Below are positions 31,041-34,491 of a stretch of DNA of 34,491 nucleotides, in pieces. The notes below the pieces were generated by a model. It did no database searches. It saw only the letters and a list, made by a program, of their open reading frames with translations, and was not told the origin of the DNA. The stretch comes from Sphaerimonospora mesophila NBRC 14179 = JCM 3151 (GTDB taxonomy: Bacteria > Actinomycetota > Actinomycetes > Streptosporangiales > Streptosporangiaceae): the NCBI GenBank assembly GCA_001552515.1, contig BCRI01000077.1, forward strand, positions 1 to 34,491, given 5' to 3'. The position numbers and the translations under genes are program-made. Numbering within the stretch: position 1 is the first letter of the stretch; every line of letters begins with the position of its first letter.

Positions 31041-31754
31041 ATGACCCGTCCCAGTAATGAAGTGTTCCCACTCCGCCGTCTCGCCATCGACAGGCTCGTC
31101 GACGACGCCGCCGGCGCGCGACTTCCCGATGACGACGAGATCGACGAGCACCTGGCGGAGCTGCTCGACCAGGTGAGCCTGGCCATTCCCGGCATCACCT
31201 TCGAGAAGGACGCCAACGGAGAGGCCGGACGGGTGCATTTCTCCAGCCAGGGCCCCAAGATCACCTACGATCCGACGGCGACGCTGGGCAGCGGGCACGC
31301 CGACCCCCGCACCTTCCGTAGCGCCGCTCTGCTGCACGAGGTCATGCATGTGATCTGCGATCAGCACTACGAGAAGCCGCCGATCGACGGCCTGTACGGC
31401 CGTAACTTCCACATCGACCGAGCCGCTGCGGACGACGACGCGATCGGCGAGTCGATCCGGCAGCAGCAGGACATCGCCGACGCCAACTACGGAAGGGCGG
31501 TGGCCAAGCTGGAGGCGGACCGGAGCAAGGTCCTCTCGGAGAACATCCGGAAATATCTGGGAGAGCGATTCGGCTACGGCAAGGCGCAACCCGACGTCCA
31601 TTACGACAGCGTTCTGTTCGAGCTGCTCGTCTACCTCACCATGCACGGCGCCCAGGAGACACCCACGTTCCGCTATCTGCGGTCCCTGTCGGTCGAGGCG
31701 ACCGCTCGTCGAAACGCCAGGCCCGCACGCATGATCACGCACGTCCACGCGTAG
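31041..31754 (+). CDS. Putative zinc metalloprotein with HEVMH motif
   Basis: 237 residues. ATG 31041 follows GGAGCCGAG. HExxH is present as HEVMH at 99-103 in a helix (SAALLHEVMHVICDQ), preceded by KITYDP, a layout like short effector-type metallopeptidases such as M91. A third ligand could be one of several downstream acidic residues or His128, but I cannot identify it. No signal peptide or membrane helix, so it is likely cytoplasmic or delivered by another route. The N-terminus is acidic (PDDDEIDEHLAELL). I know no firm family. It converges on the histidine kinase gene. Confidence 0.7.
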   Translation: MTRPSNEVFPLRRLAIDRLVDDAAGARLPDDDEIDEHLAELLDQVSLAIPGITFEKDANGEAGRVHFSSQGPKITYDPTATLGSGHADPRTFRSAALLHEVMHVICDQHYEKPPIDGLYGRNFHIDRAAADDDAIGESIRQQQDIADANYGRAVAKLEADRSKVLSENIRKYLGERFGYGKAQPDVHYDSVLFELLVYLTMHGAQETPTFRYLRSLSVEATARRNARPARMITHVHA

Positions 31755-31761
31755 TCCCCCG

Positions 31762-31791
31762 CCGCCCGGCCGGCCGATGGGCCACGGGCGG
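31762..31791. terminator. Hairpin between HExxH gene and histidine kinase gene
   Basis: 7-bp stem CCGCCCG (31762-31768) and CGGGCGG (31785-31791) around a 16-nt loop that contains paired GGCC elements. It lies between two convergent stop codons and could serve both genes. Confidence 0.45.
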
Positions 31792-31798
31792 AGAACGT

Positions 31799-33145
31799 TC
31801 AAGACACCGGCCGGGGGATGCGCAGGATGAATCTCGCCCCTCCGGCCGGGCCGTCCTCGATCGTGAGGGTGCCACCGTGGACCTCGGCGATCTGCCTGGC
31901 GATCGGCAGGCCCAGACCGGTGCCGCCGACGTCCTTGGCACGGGCCGCGTCCAGGCGGGCGAAGCGCTGGAAGACGACCTCCCGCATGTCGGGCGGAACG
32001 CCCTCTCCGTCGTCGGCGACCTCGAGCACGGCGGCGCCCGGCCGGGGCTCGACCGTGACCGCCACGGTGGATCTGGCGTGGCGTTCCGCGTTGTCCAGGA
32101 GATTGATCAGCAACCGGGTCAGCCCGATCCGGTCGCCGTCGATCGTCGTACCGGGGGTGAGCCGCCGAAGCAGCTCGACATCGCGCGGCCGCCGGTCCAG
32201 CTCCTCCCGCACCAGCTCGGCCAGGTCGACGGGTTCGCGCCGCCCGCAGGCTCCCGCGTCCAGCCGGGAGATCTGCAGTAGATCGGAGACCAGGTCCTGC
32301 AGCCGCTCCACGCTGGCCAGCACCGCCCTTCCCATGCGCGGCCAGTCCGTGTCCGCTGGATGCGCGAGCGCCTCCTCGATCTCCACGTGCATGGCCGTCA
32401 ACGGGCTGCGCAGGTCGTGCGAGGCGTCCGAGGCGAACCTGAGCTGCTGGTCGACCGCCGTCTGCGCCCGTTCCAGCGTCTCGTTGATCGTCTGGGAGAG
32501 GTCTTTGAGCTCGTCCTCGTACTTCGGCACCGGCACCCGCCTGTCCAGATCGCTCTCGGTGATCTCGGCGAGCTCTCCTCTGATGGTCTTCACCGGTCGG
32601 AGCGTCCTGCTCACGGTGTAGTAGGTGCCGAACGCGGTCGCCGTGACGGCCAGGAGCGAACCCGCGACGAGCCCGCCGAGCAGGGCCGTGCTGCCGTACG
32701 GCGGGGGCCGGGGAGCGGCCATGTACAGCCGCCAGGTCCCCTCGGGGAGGCGGACCGGACGGTCGAACAGCAGCGCGCACCGGCCGGGGAAGGCGGGCAG
32801 ATCGCAGACCTCGTGCATGGTGTAATCGGCCGGCTCGGGGTCGAGACTCACCATCGGCGGCATGCCCGCCGCGTTGCGGGTCGCCGCCACCAGCTCCCGT
32901 GCGGGGCTGAAGAGCTGGACCGCCGAGTCGGGCGCCTCCGGCAGAGCGGGCGGAGGAGCCTGGCGGGAGACCCCGTCCACGATGCGGCCCACCTGGGCGG
33001 CCATGTCCTCCTGCTGGGAGCGTATCGCCTCCGCGCGGACACCCCCGATGACGAGGAGCGTGATGACGGTGCAGACCAGGGTCATGATCGTGCACGCCAG
33101 CACGGTCAGGCGAGTGCGGATGGAGCAGCGGTGCCATGTACGCAA
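31799..33145 (-). CDS. Sensor histidine kinase (HAMP, HisKA, HATPase_c), no adjacent response regulator
   Basis: 448 residues from TTG 33145, chosen because GGAGG is 6 bases before it and the first membrane helix follows directly; the upstream in-frame ATG has a Cys/Arg-rich lead that looks spurious. First membrane helix ~13-36, an extracytoplasmic sensor part to ~155 with a Cys pair, second helix ~155-174, HAMP segment ~178-230, H-box SDASHDLRSPL with phospho-acceptor His243, N-box LINLLDNAERHA, G1 ADDGEGVP, G2 GGTGLGLPIA. It autophosphorylates in response to an outside signal. No response regulator gene is in the ~1.3 kb either side, so its partner may be elsewhere. The signal is unknown. 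Confidence 0.92.
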   Translation of the reverse strand: MRTWHRCSIRTRLTVLACTIMTLVCTVITLLVIGGVRAEAIRSQQEDMAAQVGRIVDGVSRQAPPPALPEAPDSAVQLFSPARELVAATRNAAGMPPMVSLDPEPADYTMHEVCDLPAFPGRCALLFDRPVRLPEGTWRLYMAAPRPPPYGSTALLGGLVAGSLLAVTATAFGTYYTVSRTLRPVKTIRGELAEITESDLDRRVPVPKYEDELKDLSQTINETLERAQTAVDQQLRFASDASHDLRSPLTAMHVEIEEALAHPADTDWPRMGRAVLASVERLQDLVSDLLQISRLDAGACGRREPVDLAELVREELDRRPRDVELLRRLTPGTTIDGDRIGLTRLLINLLDNAERHARSTVAVTVEPRPGAAVLEVADDGEGVPPDMREVVFQRFARLDAARAKDVGGTGLGLPIARQIAEVHGGTLTIEDGPAGGARFILRIPRPVS

Positions 33146-33467
33146 CGTGGTCCTCCCGAGCACACCGGTCCGACGCAGCAGAGGCGCCCGGCGGCAGAGT
33201 CGGCGAGCTTCCGTACACCAATGTGCAACAAGGGAGTAATGCAAAAATCACGTGATGTGACGTAAAGGTGGTTAAGTTCTTCCGTGCGTATGGTCGTCAG
33301 TCTTCCAGCCGTACGGCCGGTCGTCCGGGCGTACGGAAGGGCGTACGGAAGGGCCGCCTCGCCGCCTCGCCGCCCCGTCCGACGACGAGGGGCGGGCGGC
33401 CCCCCGGATGGCCGCCCGCCCCTGTCAGATCACAGAGCCTCTGTCAGAGCCGCTGATAGAGGCGCTG
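33146..33467. other. 322-bp stretch with terminator and short repeats
   Basis: No gene seen. It holds the M4-gene terminator (33389-33422), part of the 12-bp repeat array (33432-33467), a direct repeat of GCGTACGGAAGG near 33328-33352, and an 8-bp palindrome TCACGTGA at 33248-33255. The last lies ~100 bases upstream of the histidine kinase start and could be a regulator site. Confidence 0.5.
33389..33422 (-). terminator. Terminator of the M4 metallopeptidase gene
   Basis: Perfect 13-bp GC stem: GGGGCGGGCGGCC (33389-33401) and GGCCGCCCGCCCC (33410-33422), 8-nt loop, 46 bases downstream of the stop codon on the minus strand. No U-tract. Confidence 0.7.
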
Positions 33468-33479
33468 TCAGAGTCGCTG
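33432..33479 (-). repeat. Four 12-bp tandem repeats spanning the stop codon of the M4 gene
   Basis: On the coding (minus) strand the units are CAGCGACTCTGA (33479-33468), CAGCGCCTCTAT, CAGCGGCTCTGA and CAGAGGCTCTGT (ending 33432). Each corresponds to the last codons Gln-Arg-Leu plus the stop or a changed stop, so the end of the gene appears to have been copied three times into the 3' untranslated region. Confidence 0.85.
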
Positions 33480-34491
33480 CCAGAGGGCGGGAACGATCGG
33501 CGGCTCCCAACCGGGCAGCGATGTGTGCGACTGGAGGCACCGGTAGCGCACGCCGTCATAGGTGACGATGTCGCCCGCGTTGTACGCGGTCCAGGTCGAC
33601 CAGGTGGTCTCCCCGCCGCCACCGCCGACGGTCAGCGAGAACGCCGCCGAATGGGCGGCCGAGGCGCCGGCCGCGTTGAGGTTGATCGTGTAGGTCCCCG
33701 TCGGGGTGGTCGAGGACGTGGCGATCGTCACCGTGGACGTCTGCCCCGAGTTGATCGTGGCCGGGCTGAACGTCACGGTCACCCCGGCGGGCGCGTTCGA
33801 GGCGGACAGCGTCACGGACTGTGCGCTACCGCTGGTCACCTGGGTGCTGAGCGTCGCGCCGGCCGTCTGGCCGGCCTCCACGGAAACCGACGACGGGTTC
33901 ACCGAGACGGAGAAGTCGTTGTCCGGCTGCTCGCCGCTGACCGTGAGAGAGTACGTCGCCTCGCGGTCCACGTTGGCGCCGTCGGCGACGACCTTGACCT
34001 GGTAGGTGCCGCTCGGGGTGCCCGACGATGTGGACAGCGTCAGCGTGGACGACTGGCCCGCGGTGATCGTGGCCGGGTTGAACGACGCGGTCACACCGCT
34101 GGGCAGCGAGCTCGCGCTCAGGTTGATCGACTGGGCGCTGCCACCGGTGACCACGGTGTTGACGGTCGTGGTGGCCGACTGACCGGCCTGGACGTTACCC
34201 GAGGTCGGGCTCACCGACAGCGAGTAGTCGTTGCCGGGCTGGACCGTACAGGTCGGCTCACCGGATTGGGCGTTGACGCTGACCGCGTCCCAGGCCGCCT
34301 TGACCGCGTTGAACTCAGTGCAGCTGCCCGGGAAGAGCGACACTGCCGCGCGCAGGGTGGCCACGCGGGCCTTGGCGTGGGTCCAGGGGGCGGTCTTGGT
34401 GTTGAGACCGGCCATGAAGATCTGGCCGGCCTTCTGGATGCCGATGCCCGTCACGGTCGAGCCGTTGCAGGTCGGGCTGGCGGGCGAGGCG
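33468..34491 (-). CDS. C-terminal part of an M4-type metallopeptidase with two Ig-like repeats and CBM5/12 module, 5' end outside the window
   Basis: The frame is open to the window edge, so about 340 residues of the C-terminus are visible. The first ~75 residues (NGSTVTGIGIQKAGQIFMAG, then ATLRAAVSLFPGSCTEFNAV and KAAWDAVSV) match the end of the helical domain of thermolysin-like M4 proteases; the HExxH active site would be upstream. Two ~90-residue Ig-like repeats follow, each starting NDYSLSV or NDFSVSV and ending YSLTVSG or FSLTVGG. A CBM5/12 module (about the last 45 residues) carries YNAGDIVTYDG, YRCLQSHT and GWEPPIVPALW. I infer a secreted protease tethered to chitin-containing material, for example fungal walls or cuticle. 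Confidence 0.88.
   Translation of the reverse strand, partial: ASPASPTCNGSTVTGIGIQKAGQIFMAGLNTKTAPWTHAKARVATLRAAVSLFPGSCTEFNAVKAAWDAVSVNAQSGEPTCTVQPGNDYSLSVSPTSGNVQAGQSATTTVNTVVTGGSAQSINLSASSLPSGVTASFNPATITAGQSSTLTLSTSSGTPSGTYQVKVVADGANVDREATYSLTVSGEQPDNDFSVSVNPSSVSVEAGQTAGATLSTQVTSGSAQSVTLSASNAPAGVTVTFSPATINSGQTSTVTIATSSTTPTGTYTINLNAAGASAAHSAAFSLTVGGGGGETTWSTWTAYNAGDIVTYDGVRYRCLQSHTSLPGWEPPIVPALWQRL

Overview
The window is very GC-rich, dense and rich in GTG/TTG starts. It has LacI, DeoR and MerR regulators, ABC sugar importers without their own ATPase, and secreted chitin-binding enzymes. This fits a soil-type mycelial actinomycete. Streptosporangiaceae or a related family is my guess; no marker gene is present to settle it.

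Layout. (1) 1-1405: the 3' end of an exported or surface protein gene and a lipoprotein with a Gmad2-like domain. (2) 1389-4922: a sugar-phosphate operon on the minus strand (SIS-domain isomerase, PfkB kinase, class II aldolase), divergent from a DeoR regulator. The gene set resembles galactosamine/tagatose-6-phosphate catabolism. (3) 4945-14589: one long minus-strand operon encoding a LacI regulator, two permeases and a binding lipoprotein of a CUT1-type importer, four different ADP-ribosylglycohydrolase (ARH/DraG)-family proteins, and ribokinase. Two identical LacI-type operators lie in front of it. This is the most unusual system here. I infer uptake of a ribosylated compound, cleavage by the ARH-type hydrolases and phosphorylation of the released ribose. 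(4) 14590-20222: a 479-bp regulatory region with several repeated motifs, a second CUT1-type importer, an N-acyl-D-amino-acid deacylase-type amidohydrolase and a RidA-family protein.

(5) 20339-22834: an AA10 lytic polysaccharide monooxygenase with a chitin-binding module, a D-Ala-D-Ala carboxypeptidase, and a small secreted Gly-Leu-repeat protein. (6) 23187-27513: a small hypothetical gene, then a tightly packed minus-strand redox operon: Rieske/DUF2231 membrane protein, hemerythrin-like protein, small membrane protein, cytochrome b-molybdopterin fusion and a zinc-ribbon protein. (7) 27737-33145: a membrane protein with Asp-box motifs, a DUF6194-like protein divergent from a double-MerR regulator, a small HExxH putative metalloprotein, and a sensor histidine kinase with no response regulator beside it. 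(8) 33468-34491: the 3' part of an M4 metallopeptidase gene with two Ig-like repeats and the same type of chitin-binding module as the LPMO.

No rRNA, tRNA, CRISPR array, insertion sequence or phage gene was recognised. The four ARH paralogues share an operon with an importer and a kinase, which suggests small-molecule catabolism rather than protein de-ADP-ribosylation. The substrate is unknown.
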